A stretch of DNA of 64,000 bases. Source: Aculops lycopersici. Lineage: Eukaryota > Arthropoda > Arachnida > Trombidiformes > Eriophyidae. Position 1 is the stretch's first letter. The number at the start of each line of letters is the position of its first letter. The DNA is taken from the NCBI GenBank assembly GCA_015350385.1, contig WNKI01000001.1:10473621-10537620 (forward strand). The letters run 5' to 3'. The translations under genes were made by a program, and so were the position numbers. Of this stretch, positions 9,103-18,308 are shown piece by piece. The notes under the pieces are model-generated. The model was not told the origin of the DNA. It did not search any database and was given only the letters and a program-made list of their open reading frames with translations.

Positions 9103-9570
9103 ATGACATCCAAAAAGCCAGCGGGTAAGTTCAAATTTCATCGACTCCTCAAAATCCCGTTTTGATATTCCGATCCTAACAATGCACCTTTCGTGATTAT
9201 TCTAGCTGATACCGCTGAGGAGCGAACTCGGTTCCAAATCGAACTTGAGTTCGTCCAATCACTAGCAAACCCTAATTATCTCAACTTCTTAGCTCAAAGG
9301 AAATACTTACAAAATCCAAAGTTCGTTGCCTATCTCAAATATCTTCAGTACTGGCGTCAGCCAGAGTATGCTAAATACCTTCGATACCCCATGTGTTTAC
9401 ATTTTCTGGATCTCTTGCAATACGAACACTTCAGGAAGGAAATCTCATCATCACATGCGGCGAAGTTCATTGAAGATCAGCAACTGTTACACTGGCAACA
9501 CTATATAAGGAAGAGATCAAGGATGTTGAATGATGCTGCAGCCTCGCGACAACAAAGACCGGCTCAATAA
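9103..9570 (+). CDS. MED31: Mediator complex subunit 31 (two exons)
   Basis: The exons are 9103-9124 and 9206-9570, with an 81-base intron (GTAAGT ... TTCTAG). The protein has 128 residues. Exon 1 codes MTSKKPAG; exon 2 holds the Soh1/MED31 fold, almost invariant in eukaryotes: LEFVQSLANPNYLNFLAQR, then YLKYLQYWRQPEYAKYL, LQYEHFRKE and the LLHWQHY end. It is a small subunit of the Mediator middle module, which links transcription factors to RNA polymerase II. The stop lies 12 bases from the stop of the convergent GatC gene, so the two 3'UTRs must overlap. Confidence 0.95.
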
Positions 9571-9582
9571 GTAAAAGTCAGA

Positions 9583-9864
9583 TTATTTATTAGGTTTCGG
9601 TCCAACAACAACATAGTCTTCGAAATGATTCTTTGCGTTCCTTCGAATGTCTTGGAAGTTTAAATTCGTCCTAGTCTGATCTTTATGCAATCTCGAGGCA
9701 TCAAGGTTATTCTGCCATAGAAGAGGTTCGACACCAGTCGTGTCCACTTCTAATATGGGCTCTACATTTTTCAGGGCTCGTTCTAGAAGGGGTAAAACTT
9801 CTTTTGAGCATGATAGCAAGGAAAGCTTCTCAAGCGTCTTGACACAATTGCCGATATTCGACAT
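9583..9864 (-). CDS. GatC: Mitochondrial Glu-tRNA(Gln) amidotransferase subunit C
   Basis: A 93-residue GatC-family protein. The helical core ALKNVEPILEVDTTGVEPLLW is diagnostic (VDT..VEPL), followed by the typical FEDYVVVGPKP end. With GatA and GatB it converts Glu-tRNA(Gln) to Gln-tRNA(Gln) in mitochondria; GatC wraps round and stabilises GatA. The stop codon abuts a minus-strand AATAAA (9591-9586), so the poly(A) signal lies inside the last codons. It follows the CIAO1-WDR4 ORF on the same strand after 72 bases with no poly(A) signal between them. Confidence 0.9.
   Translation of the reverse strand: MSNIGNCVKTLEKLSLLSCSKEVLPLLERALKNVEPILEVDTTGVEPLLWQNNLDASRLHKDQTRTNLNFQDIRRNAKNHFEDYVVVGPKPNK
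9586..9591 (-). terminator. Poly(A) signal overlapping the GatC 3' end
   Basis: AATAAA on the minus strand lies in the last codons of GatC, immediately before the TAA stop (9585-9583). It is the first canonical signal after the stop of the upstream CIAO1-WDR4 ORF, so it may serve that row of genes too. Confidence 0.5.
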
Positions 9865-9936
9865 GATTGTAAGGTACTAATGTGTTGCTATATTTAGAGA
9901 TGGTTAGAACATATAATTAGAAATGAATACTTGTAA

Positions 9937-11814
9937 TCAACCTGTCGACTCCACACATGGGCGCTGTTCTGTTGCCTCGCTTAAACAGAGCCGCTTCTTA
10001 GTGCTCTCGCTAATATTGCAAGATCGCATAGCCTTGAGTGGTTTGTCTTTACTTAGGTCATCTAGATTCCATAATTTTGCTATATCCTCCTGATCCACTG
10101 ATATGATCCTCTTGTCGTCAACAACAACAATTCTTCTAATCAAATGAGTATGTCCGAAACAATAACCTGCAATCTCGAATGTATCTGGGTAGTTGGAGAT
10201 TCGGATCTTCTCATCACGATCGGCTGAGACAATATACCCTATGCTTTTCTTGTCCTGAGGTTTTTTGATAAATTTAACGTCTGAAAAACTGAATAGATGA
10301 CCTAGCAGCAATAGACTGTCACCTGATGGTAGTATCTTGAAGAGATCACCAGTTTTATCACAGAGGAAAAGCTCTTCAGCAATTGCTATGATACTGATGC
10401 ATCTCTTTGGCAGTTTCAATTTGAATAAAGATTCCGAAAAATCCAATGAGATCGTGAGACAGACATCTGAATTGTGTCCTACTATCTTGAGGCGAATCGT
10501 TTCAACCAGACCTACATCAGTTTGCTCGACCGAATCTATCATAACCGGGCTCAAGTTTTCGCCCTCAACTGTCTTGAGATCGAATAGCTTCTCTAACGTA
10601 ACTAGCTCTGTATCCGGATTTTGGTATTCAGCCTGTAAGATTTGGAGGGAATAAATCTGGTTTAGTAAGCTGGAATGGCTATCAACTTTCAGATTTATGC
10701 TAGATTTCGGCTCATTCGTATTGGTAGACGTTTGATCATTTGAGGTTAGTTTGTTGAGAATCTCATCAGCTATACTCATTGCTCGCGTACCTGCTTTTTC
10801 TGCATTATATTTCCAAAGTTTGATAGTCCTATCATCACTCGCTGTCGCTAGGAGACTTGGGACTTGTGGATTCCAGGCAACACTGTTGACATCACAATCA
10901 TGAGCTTGTTGGAATCTACTGAGGCAAACGAAGGAGTCTTCTCCCGAATTTTCATCAACTACGGGCCCATATATGGCCAAGGAGTTATCACCCGATCCCG
11001 AGACAATTGTTTCTGATAAGGGCGACCAAGAGATATCATAGATTGCCCTACTGTGGTAACCTTGAAGCACGCTGATACATTTCCAGGAATTTGGTTCAAC
11101 TTCTGGTAATTTGGTATGCGCGTGATTCTTCCAAACTCGAACTGTCTTATCATCGCCACAGGTCACCAAGTACTTGCCACAACTAGAAAAGTCGGCAGAC
11201 CAAACAGTGGAGTTATGGCTTGCTAGTGTCTGGAAGCATCTCCAATCTCCCGAATCTTGATGATATAACTTGATTGTGTCGTCATAGCTGCAAGAGGCAA
11301 GGATGTTATGTTTAGGGTGCCAAACAACGTGTTTGACATCCTTGTTGTGATCACTCTTGATGTCGGAACAGTCCCAGCCATCATCCTGGTCATCATCGCC
11401 TAGTTCTTGACTTGTTGCTCGTGCCCAAACCCAAACCGTGCGATCTCTTCCACAACTTGCAATGAAATTTCCATCACATGACCAAGCTACACTCTTTACT
11501 TCGCTCTCGTGACCTTCCAAGTTGTATGCGAAGGACCAAGTGTTGCCACTTAAGTCTTTCTTCCAGATACAAATGGTTGCGTCGAAGCTGGCTGACGCGA
11601 TGTACTGCCCACAAGGCGACCAGCAGAGCCTGCGGATACTCTTGTTATGGGTCTCACTCAATATTGAGATACATTGCCACAGTTCGTTCTCACAAGCCCA
11701 AAGACGAATAACCTTGTCGCCTCCGCTTGATGCCAAAATGGTGCCCGATGGGTTCCACGCTAATGTCCAAACCCGATCCGTATGTCCCCTAAGAGTCTGC
11801 TGTAGGTTCAACAT
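9937..11814 (-). CDS. Ciao1: CIAO1 fused to a WDR4/Wuho-like WD40 segment
   Basis: One uninterrupted ORF, 625 residues from the ATG at 11814-11812; a start nine codons upstream (11841) would overlap the preceding ORF. Residues 10-346 (long numbering) are a complete seven-blade CIAO1 propeller (LRGHTDRVWTLAWNP, HNKSIRRLCWSPCG, HNKDVKHVVWHP, AHDCDVNSVAWNP). CIAO1 is part of the cytosolic iron-sulphur cluster targeting complex. Residues from about 430 to 600 match the central blades of WDR4, the non-catalytic partner of METTL1 in tRNA m7G46 methylation (VSADRDEKIRISNYPDTFEI, GHTHLIRRI, AKLWNL). The early and C-terminal WDR4 parts are missing or unrecognisable. The CIAO1 half is certain; the WDR4 assignment is strong but rests on one block. 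Confidence 0.88.
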   Translation of the reverse strand: MLNLQQTLRGHTDRVWTLAWNPSGTILASSGGDKVIRLWACENELWQCISILSETHNKSIRRLCWSPCGQYIASASFDATICIWKKDLSGNTWSFAYNLEGHESEVKSVAWSCDGNFIASCGRDRTVWVWARATSQELGDDDQDDGWDCSDIKSDHNKDVKHVVWHPKHNILASCSYDDTIKLYHQDSGDWRCFQTLASHNSTVWSADFSSCGKYLVTCGDDKTVRVWKNHAHTKLPEVEPNSWKCISVLQGYHSRAIYDISWSPLSETIVSGSGDNSLAIYGPVVDENSGEDSFVCLSRFQQAHDCDVNSVAWNPQVPSLLATASDDRTIKLWKYNAEKAGTRAMSIADEILNKLTSNDQTSTNTNEPKSSINLKVDSHSSLLNQIYSLQILQAEYQNPDTELVTLEKLFDLKTVEGENLSPVMIDSVEQTDVGLVETIRLKIVGHNSDVCLTISLDFSESLFKLKLPKRCISIIAIAEELFLCDKTGDLFKILPSGDSLLLLGHLFSFSDVKFIKKPQDKKSIGYIVSADRDEKIRISNYPDTFEIAGYCFGHTHLIRRIVVVDDKRIISVDQEDIAKLWNLDDLSKDKPLKAMRSCNISESTKKRLCLSEATEQRPCVESTG

Positions 11815-11818
11815 TTTA

Positions 11819-12106
11819 TCACTGTTCCGAGTCCCTGACACGATTGGTTAGATACCGTTGAAGTTTCTTCTCAAACTCTACCTTGTCTCGGTATTGCTTA
11901 AGTTCTGCCCTCAATGCTTTTCCTACCAAAATAGCCTCCTCTATGTGATATTCCAGTAGTTTGCACTTGACTTGGTAGTCAGACTTGTCGGACTGATTCT
12001 CTTGCTTGTCGTGGCCGGTGTGCTTATTATTAGGCCCAGTAAGGCGACTTGTTGTTGGTTGTTGAGCTGACTGACTGTATTGATCAATATTATCTAAGGA
12101 GTCCAT
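11819..12106 (-). CDS. Small coiled-coil protein upstream of CIAO1-WDR4
   Basis: A 95-residue ORF with a polar, low-complexity N-terminal half and a C-terminal amphipathic helix (IEEAILVGKALRAELKQYRD, then EFEKKLQRYLTNRV). The heptad spacing resembles small subunits of chromatin complexes such as INO80E or TFPT, but I cannot assign a family. Its TGA ends four bases before the ATG of the CIAO1 ORF on the same strand, so the two may share an mRNA. Confidence 0.5.
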   Translation of the reverse strand: MDSLDNIDQYSQSAQQPTTSRLTGPNNKHTGHDKQENQSDKSDYQVKCKLLEYHIEEAILVGKALRAELKQYRDKVEFEKKLQRYLTNRVRDSEQ

Positions 12107-12130
12107 AATATTTATGCAGATAGTCGAGGG

Positions 12131-12449
12131 ATGATGAGAAGGTTTATCCTTGTTGTCGCGCTTTTTGGTGCATGTGCTCGATCTTCAGAATGCGGATCTT
12201 CGCCACCAGAATTGCACGCTTCAAGTGGAATACTATGTGATTCAAAATGCTCACGCGTGCATCAAAGACTACAGCTTGTTGCAGAAGAGCGCGGCGAGTT
12301 ATCAAACTTACCTGACCAAGCCCAACAGTTCGAGTGGTTCTGGGTGGCAACCGCACTCTCGTTCGAACAACAGTGTTTCCTTGCATACGGTGCACCTGTT
12401 CAGACAGTATGAACAACAACTTATACACCTCACTGAATCTTACTAATTT
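12131..12449 (+). other. Ambiguous region with two overlapping open frames
   Basis: Frame 1 (12131-12412) starts with ATGATG and could code a 93-residue protein with a signal-like N-terminus (RRFILVVALFGACARSSECG). Frame 2 is open from 12138 to 12449 and has a coiled-coil look (VLDLQNADLRHQN), but it lacks an ATG near its 5' end and would need an upstream exon. I recognise neither and cannot decide between them; possibly neither is translated. Confidence 0.25.
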
Positions 12450-12531
12450 GATAGATCAGATGGCTAGCGAGATTCACATAATGTGGTGGATGCATACTTG
12501 AAACTATCAACAATAAGGCGTCAGCAGCAAG

Positions 12532-13079
12532 ATGCAATCCAGCCACATCCTCCTATTATCGGCTTGCCTATTGGCAACAATAAAAACAGGTAAGTTCCAA
12601 CTTCCGATGTTGCAGAAAGTCTCTCGGGGTTCGCATCTAATACTATCTATACCTGAAACTCTCTAGCCTCATGCATCAGGTGCTACCAATGTTCCAGCGA
12701 CGAAGACAAGTCCTCTGATGGTTGTGGAGCTTACGAAGATTTTGATCAGACCAAGAATTCACCGGTTGATTGTATGGCCGAAGATGCAGTGACACCAGGA
12801 ACCTTTTGCTACAAGTCCATTCAGCAAAGTCCGCGAGGATTCATCTGGGACGGGAGGTGGAGGACAGTAGTAAGACGATGCGCCCAAATTAGTGAAAGGG
12901 GAATCTCCTGGGGTTGTGATTGGGGATTTCACTTGAATGGAGTCTACTGGGAAGAGTGCTACTGTGCTGAGGACGGTTGCAATGGGGCTTCAAGCTTATC
13001 TCTTGGCTCCCCCGTCTCGGCGATGTTGATATGTCTACTATCCATGTCGGTTTTGCACCGGATACGTCGAGTGACCTAA
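12532..13079 (+). CDS. Ly6/Sleepless-type three-finger protein, probably GPI-anchored
   Basis: The exons are 12532-12589 and 12667-13079, with a 77-base intron (GTAAGT ... CTCTAG). The protein has 156 residues. A signal peptide (MQSSHILLLSACLLATIKTA) precedes a cysteine-rich domain that opens CIRCYQCSSDEDKSSDGCG and closes with CYCAEDGCN, the typical CxxCYxC start and C-terminal CN of the Ly6/uPAR fold in its Sleepless/Quiver branch. A hydrophobic C-terminus (VSAMLICLLSMSVL) fits a GPI-anchor signal. In insects such proteins sit on the outer membrane face and tune ion channels or septate junctions; the partner here is unknown. Confidence 0.82.
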
Positions 13080-13600
13080 GTAATCGAATTTTTTCGTGAA
13101 GATCAAATGAGGTCAAATCATCAAAAACTGCTCACTCAGATTTCATCAGTCTTGTAACGTTACAATCCCCAAGAAAGTTCAAGGATTCATGGGCTGGTGA
13201 TAATCGATGTAGCATTTGACAACTTAAAACTGTCCACCGAAATATTCAAATGTCACACAGTTCCATGAAGATGATGTGCTGCTTTTCACGTTATCAACAG
13301 TCTATTCCGGATTACTGGCCGCCATTCTACGAGACATTTGTAAATAGAACGTCTCCTAATAAACTCAAGTAAAAGTTTACCTAAAGAATAGATTCCTAAG
13401 GTGAGTCCGCAACATAAGATTTGCAATGAGTTCCAGCAACGCCCGCAACGCGGCGCATCCTACACGTTTTTTCGCTCACGAGGGTTTTGTTTTCACTTAT
13501 CCATCATCACATAACCGATACCATATAAATATACCTATATATATATATATATTATACTCTGTTATATATATGATGTAATAATAAGTTTAGAGATTCGCAA
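13080..13600. repeat. AT-rich spacer with TATA box and (TA)n tract before TMEM177
   Basis: No gene is visible. A TATAAAT at 13524-13530 lies 71 bases before the TMEM177 start, followed by a (TA)n run around 13537-13552. It probably holds the 3'UTR of the Ly6 gene and the TMEM177 promoter. Confidence 0.5.
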
Positions 13601-14695
13601 TTGATTATGAATTTCTTAGCCAAGATTGGAAAATGGCGGCACATAGAATTGGTGACGCCGATGGTGGTGGTCACAGTCTCAACAGTCTACCCATTTATGC
13701 AAGGAATGGGTCACGACATTTGGAAGAAGTTTTACGTGTCACAATCGAAGTCAGGCCAAGAGGAAACATTCACAAAAAACATGAGACTTCTCATCCAACA
13801 GACAGCCGCAGACTTAAACGGCAAGATACTCAAGCGTAGGTTTCGAAAAGAGATTTACTCAAATGATCCCAAAGTCGGATGGTTTGTCTCATCAACTTTG
13901 GAACCAGTGATATTAGGTCAACACGATTCGAAGAAGGGGTCGCTCGTGGGGGTCCCATCTCATTTCAACTACGAGAAGGTTGAAGAGTTGCCAGATAATA
14001 TATTTGGTGTCACAAAAATTAAGTGGTTCAAGAGAAAAGTTACCAGCGCCAGTGATCAGAAGGATCGAGAGGAGATGGCCGATATCATGAAAAGTGCTGG
14101 TGATACTTCAAACGGAGCGATAGAAATTGAAACCTTCAACCGGAACACTCCTTATGGACAGAAGTTTGCCGAGTCTATGATTCTGTCTGACTCGGCGAAA
14201 AAATTCGCCTTGGCGAAACAACTTTTCTTGGGCGATTGTGAGCGAATTTGGTTGAAATCAGGACTAATATTAGTATCCCTCTCCATCGGTTTTTTGATGG
14301 GACGCATCGCCAAGATAAAATTAAGGAATCGTCACTTGATGGAGCGAATACCAGCTTACCTGATTAGCGGGTGCTTCGCCTGCATCAATACATTATACAC
14401 AACTGACATGATCGATAACTATTACGAATTCTGGTCCGAAAAAATGGCTGCCTCGGTGAGTGCTGAATATAAACGCGGGGCTATCGAATACTTGGAAAAG
14501 TCACAGACCCGTAACATAGCGCTGAAAATGTCCCTCAAAAGTTTGGCAAAAGAATACAAGGACAATGGAGACAGGGTCAACCCTTTCATTCGACATAAAT
14601 TCCTACCCCTCAGCACCCGATTAGAAAGGATTAAGGCAATCGAAATAAATGAGGAGGATACGGCAGAGAGCGAGCTCCAAGAGAAACAAAACTGA
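13601..14695 (+). CDS. TMEM177: TMEM177-like mitochondrial inner-membrane protein
   Basis: A 364-residue protein (362 if the second ATG at 13607 is used). Shared with human TMEM177: LVGVPSHF in the first half, SDSAKKFALAKQLFL before the first membrane helix, and ASVSAEYKRGAIEYLEKSQT with HKFLPLSTRLERI near the end. Two transmembrane segments lie around GLILVSLSIGFLMGRIA and AYLISGCFACINTLY. TMEM177 works in complex IV assembly by stabilising COX2 with COX20 and SCO factors. It is convergent with the Shisa-like gene, with 28 bases between stops. Confidence 0.85.
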   Translation: MIMNFLAKIGKWRHIELVTPMVVVTVSTVYPFMQGMGHDIWKKFYVSQSKSGQEETFTKNMRLLIQQTAADLNGKILKRRFRKEIYSNDPKVGWFVSSTLEPVILGQHDSKKGSLVGVPSHFNYEKVEELPDNIFGVTKIKWFKRKVTSASDQKDREEMADIMKSAGDTSNGAIEIETFNRNTPYGQKFAESMILSDSAKKFALAKQLFLGDCERIWLKSGLILVSLSIGFLMGRIAKIKLRNRHLMERIPAYLISGCFACINTLYTTDMIDNYYEFWSEKMAASVSAEYKRGAIEYLEKSQTRNIALKMSLKSLAKEYKDNGDRVNPFIRHKFLPLSTRLERIKAIEINEEDTAESELQEKQN

Positions 14696-14723
14696 AGTTG
14701 GGATGAATTCAAACAGATAACCT

Positions 14724-15167
14724 TTATATTATTTTAGTCAAATTCCGTGGTGATGGTGGTGGCTGGCGACCGCGCTTGCTCATCAAATTGCCTGCATCGG
14801 ATCCTTTAGACTTGGAGATAAGGTCTCGCTTCAACAAGTGTTTCATAATTTGGCGTTGAGTGATTCTGGCCTCTGACTCGCTGATATCTCGACTCGTCCA
14901 ATAGAACCACGCGAGAGTCGCTAGGCAGTGAAGAAATAGGATAGCCATCAAGATTGTGTAGCCTTTGATGGAGCCCAGAGTTACCCAATGTTGGTCGGAA
15001 AACTCCTTGTGGGTGCAACACTTGTGCACCCCATTGTCGACCGTCGGGCTGGTCGAGTAATCCGCGCGACAGCAATAATTTCGCTCGTCTGCACCGAGAC
15101 AGAAGAGTTTCACTGACCCACTGGCCAATTTGGTGACGCAAACGCCAACATCGGTGCCAAAACCCAT
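14724..15167 (-). CDS. Shisa-like single-pass membrane protein
   Basis: A 147-residue protein with a Cys-rich N-terminal part (KLFCLGADERNYCCRADY, then HKCCTHKEF), one transmembrane helix (GYTILMAILFLHCLATLAWF) and a basic, Pro-rich tail. The C-x8-CC ... CC spacing followed by a membrane span resembles Shisa proteins, which act in ER/Golgi receptor trafficking. No signal peptide precedes the Cys domain, and an in-frame stop lies about 35 bases above the ATG, so a first exon may be missing. The troponin T poly(A) signal lies only about 50 bases upstream on the same strand. Confidence 0.55.
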   Translation of the reverse strand: MGFGTDVGVCVTKLASGSVKLFCLGADERNYCCRADYSTSPTVDNGVHKCCTHKEFSDQHWVTLGSIKGYTILMAILFLHCLATLAWFYWTSRDISESEARITQRQIMKHLLKRDLISKSKGSDAGNLMSKRGRQPPPSPRNLTKII

Positions 15168-15216
15168 CGAGCCGCTCGTTTGACGAGATTATGTTACCCA
15201 ATTAAAATTAGATGAA

Positions 15217-15222
15217 TTTATT
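15217..15222 (-). terminator. Poly(A) signal of troponin T
   Basis: AATAAA on the minus strand lies about 150 bases after the troponin T stop and 50 bases before the Shisa-like start, so the two same-strand genes are nearly back to back. Confidence 0.5.
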
Positions 15223-15372
15223 ATTGTTCTGTTACTCTTGCTTCGGCTCTCGTCTCTCCGCTTTCTTTTTTGCTAGCCACAGCCGCTAGTTGCTTAGAGT
15301 CAGACGAGCGGAGGCCGGTCTCTATGCACGCCCATCTATGCCCTGCTCACCAGACGGCCACCTGTAGCGCGC

Positions 15373-16816
15373 TCACTCGTCTTCCTCGACTTCCTCCTCG
15401 GTGTACTCCTCTTCGTCGTATTCCTCGTCATCCTCCTCCTCAGCAGCCTGTTGCTGGGCGCGTGAGGCTGGCTGTTGTTGGCGAGTCGTCTGGCCTCGGC
15501 TGGCCTGCGACGATTGGGACATTTGTGACATTTGACTGCTTCTCCTACGTAACATTTCGCGCTCCTGCTGTTGTCTCTGCTGTTGTTGTTGTTGCTGTTG
15601 CACCTGTTGTTGCGAGTTCCGTCGCTCCTTGTTGGCCTCCTCGACGTAACCGCGTAGTTTGTCCACCAAGTCGTCGTCCTCATCGTCGCTCTCCTCGTAG
15701 ATGACTGTGCCCGGCTCGTAGACGTCCTTGCGGGGCGCCGAAGGATCCCACTTGGGCACATGCTTGTCGGCGTGTCCCTCCTTGAATTGGTTGATCTTGT
15801 CCTCCCATTGGTGTTCCTTGACCTTCTCCAGTTGGTCAATGTAGCCTCCGTCGAAAAGTGAGGTCTTCTCCCTGAAGGATCGGCGGTCGACCTTGCGCTC
15901 GTACTTGCTTGCTAGACGAACCTTTGGAGGCACGTTGCTCGACAAGTCCTCGATGTCAAGTCCCATCTTGAGGGCCTTGTTTTTGTTGATTTGCTTCTGG
16001 CGCTCCATCAACTCCTTCAGGTGATACTCCTGGCGACGTTGCTCTTCCTGCAGGTCGTACTTATCACTCTCAAGCTGCACAATGTTTGACCACAAATCGT
16101 TGACGATCTTGCGCAACTCGGCAGTCCGCAGTCCCTCCTCAATCTTCAGGGGCTTCAGTCTGTACTTCATGGCGATTCTCTTATCCTCGGCCAGTTGTTC
16201 CTTTGTCTTCATCACTTTGGATTTCAAATGTAGGTTCAAGAGTAAGTTAGTATCTAACCATCAGCTGGAAGAAAGAGTGAAGTTCGGGTGGTGAGGTCTC
16301 TACTTACCATCGCGCATCCCGATGATCATGGGTCCCGATTGGGCAGCGTCGGCTGTCCTTCTTGGAACGATGAAGTTGCGCTTGGCCTCCTCGTCGCGGC
16401 GCCTGATGGCCTCTTGCATAACGAGTCGCTTCTTTTCCGCATCCTCAAGTCGCCGGCGCTTCGCTTCCGCTTCCTTCTGGCGCCGTTCCTCGAGCTCGCG
16501 TTGTCGCTGCTCCTCCTGCTTCCGGCGCATCTCTTGCATCAGACGCTCCTGCTCGGCGCGCTGAGCTTTGCGCCGTTGCTGTGTGGCATTCGGGTAGATT
16601 AATTAAGGACTTTAGTCGCGCGATCTAAGGGTAGCGCTAATCTATCGTTTCAATCAACAGGTGACTACTTACCTGGCGCTCCTTCAACTTGCGCAAATCT
16701 TGCTCCTCCTTGGCGCGCTCTTTCTCGCGCTGCTCAAGGTACTCTTGCCATATCTGCTCCTGCTCTTCCTTCTTCTTACGCAGCTTTTCCTCGATGGCTA
16801 ACTCTGCCTCCGTCAT
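15373..16816 (-). CDS. up: Troponin T (three coding exons)
   Basis: The coding exons are 16816-16673, 16578-16308 and 16214-15373; the introns have 94 and 93 bases, and the second carries a TACTAAC branch-point consensus. The protein has 418 residues. Exon 1 begins MTEAELAIEEKLRKKKEEQE. Exon 2 is a charged helix rich in Arg, Glu and Gln. Exon 3 has the conserved tropomyosin- and TnI/TnC-binding core (MKTKEQLAEDKRIAMKYRLK; LRKIVNDLWSNIVQLESDKYDLQE; RRSFREKTSLFDGGYI). A Gln-rich run and a very acidic tail (EEDDEEYDEEEYTEEEVEED) end it, as in arthropod troponin T. It anchors the troponin complex on thin filaments of striated muscle. Upstream non-coding exons are possible. Confidence 0.93.
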
Positions 16817-17696
16817 TCTGGTTCTTGGTCTTGGGTTCGGGTTCGGGTGCCAATTGGGCGATTGATTTATAACGAGCAATTGTCTTCTGTTTCTCTCGTT
16901 CAAACGGCCAAGAGAATGATAGTATGAGACGTAGCTGTGGAGGCACTCGTTCGGCTCCTGTGCTATTCAAGCGCGCGGGAGCTGGACGCTTAGGCAGCGT
17001 CGCATAGCGCCAGCGACAAGCACCTAGCGCCGGGCTGCGAGCGATCATATCCGAATCGCAGTCGACGGGAAGAAGATGCGACTCAACGAGGGTAACAAAC
17101 TGACTAACGAACAGGAAGCGCGGATACTTGAGTCGCTCTGTGCGAGAGATGGGAGGATTTCTTTATTTCTCAATTGGAGCTTGGGATCTCAGGCGTCGAT
17201 GAGCGTGACGTCCTAATGGAATCACCAATAAAGGGAATCCTCAGCCATTCCCTTTATTGGTTATGAAAGGACTTGGCTGAGGCTGCGATAGCAGCGACGG
17301 CATCATCAGTCCACGCTGACTGCTCGACGCGACTCTTCGGCGCTGGCGGCCAATTAAGAGGCCTGAGTCTCAGTCGCAGCTTAAAATCGTTTGCCATCGA
17401 GTCTGCGCCTGATCGTCCATTTTGCCAGTCAGCCAACTAGCTAGCAAAAGTTGACAGAGTAACTGAAAGGGAACTCAAATCCCAAGATATGTATCGTTGC
17501 TCGTTGGGCCCCACTTATGTGTGACTCCATAGAGTAACTTGAGACTCTCGACTAGATAGGTTCTTTGCTTGGCGTCGCTCGATGCGCTTCATCTGTTAAT
17601 CTAATAACAACTGATCCTGAATTTTGGAACAACAAAAACATTCCTCGAGTTTGTTCTACTCGCCTACTAGCTAGTTGGCTTGTCTGAGTATCTGGG
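16817..17696. other. Troponin T upstream region and PIS 3' end
   Basis: No supported gene lies here. It holds the troponin T 5' region (up to about 17050) and, further up, the 3'UTR and poly(A) palindrome of the phosphatidylinositol synthase gene. The open frames at 16776-17048 and 17254-17436 have no recognisable content. Confidence 0.45.
17224..17261. terminator. Perfect hairpin carrying poly(A) signals on both strands
   Basis: Two 15-base arms (ACCAATAAAGGGAAT and its exact complement) enclose an 8-base loop (CCTCAGCC). Each strand carries AATAAA in its 5' arm (17227-17232 plus; 17258-17253 minus). The minus-strand copy is in position to serve the phosphatidylinositol synthase mRNA, whose stop is at 17697. 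Confidence 0.6.
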
Positions 17697-18308
17697 CTAC
17701 TGATGTGATGGGTCCGCCTTGGCCATCACCCTGCAGGCGTCATAAACCTGTAGCAGGTTGATGTAGTTTTTGAAGAGCAAAGCTGGCGAGCTCACCAACG
17801 CGGGCCACAATAACATCGGCTCCGATTCGAAGTGGGCGACGGCTAGGGAACAATAGAAGAGTTGCTCCATTGCGCAGGTTGAGGTTAGGACTAGCTTGTT
17901 CTGGTAGTAGAGTCTCATGAGGAAGTTGTCCTCTTCACTGGATGTCTTGTGGGAAGTTCTGCCTTGGATATTGGTCGCGAAGAAGTGCAGCCAGTGGCTC
18001 ACTACGTCCAGCACTAATAGCACCTGGAATGCAAAGAAGTGTGAGGGGTACAGGTGGCCGAGGGTCATTAGCAAGCACAAGGTGGAGGCTCGATCAGTGA
18101 CCATGTCGAGCATAGTGCCAAATAAGCTCGATTGGTTGAGGAGTCGCGCAGCTAGGCCGTCGACCGCATCCAGCAAGTAGGAGGCCGAATATAATATCAT
18201 GGCCAGCCGGTGTTGGCTCAGGATCAGGAAAAAGGAGCATCCCAGTAGGAGTATTCTGGTGTAACCAATGAGGTTGGGTACATAAAGGAAGACGTTGGAT
18301 TTACCCAT
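17697..18308 (-). CDS. Pis: CDP-diacylglycerol-inositol phosphatidyltransferase
   Basis: A 203-residue integral membrane enzyme that makes phosphatidylinositol from CDP-diacylglycerol and myo-inositol in the ER. The CDP-alcohol phosphotransferase motif is perfect: D47-x2-D50-G51-x2-A54-R55-x8-G64-x3-D68-x3-D72 (DAVDGLAARLL then GTMLDMVTDR). The start MGKSNVFLYVPNLIGYTRI and the overall length match animal PIS. It is divergent from RMND1 over about 230 bases. Confidence 0.95.
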   Translation of the reverse strand: MGKSNVFLYVPNLIGYTRILLLGCSFFLILSQHRLAMILYSASYLLDAVDGLAARLLNQSSLFGTMLDMVTDRASTLCLLMTLGHLYPSHFFAFQVLLVLDVVSHWLHFFATNIQGRTSHKTSSEEDNFLMRLYYQNKLVLTSTCAMEQLFYCSLAVAHFESEPMLLWPALVSSPALLFKNYINLLQVYDACRVMAKADPSHQ

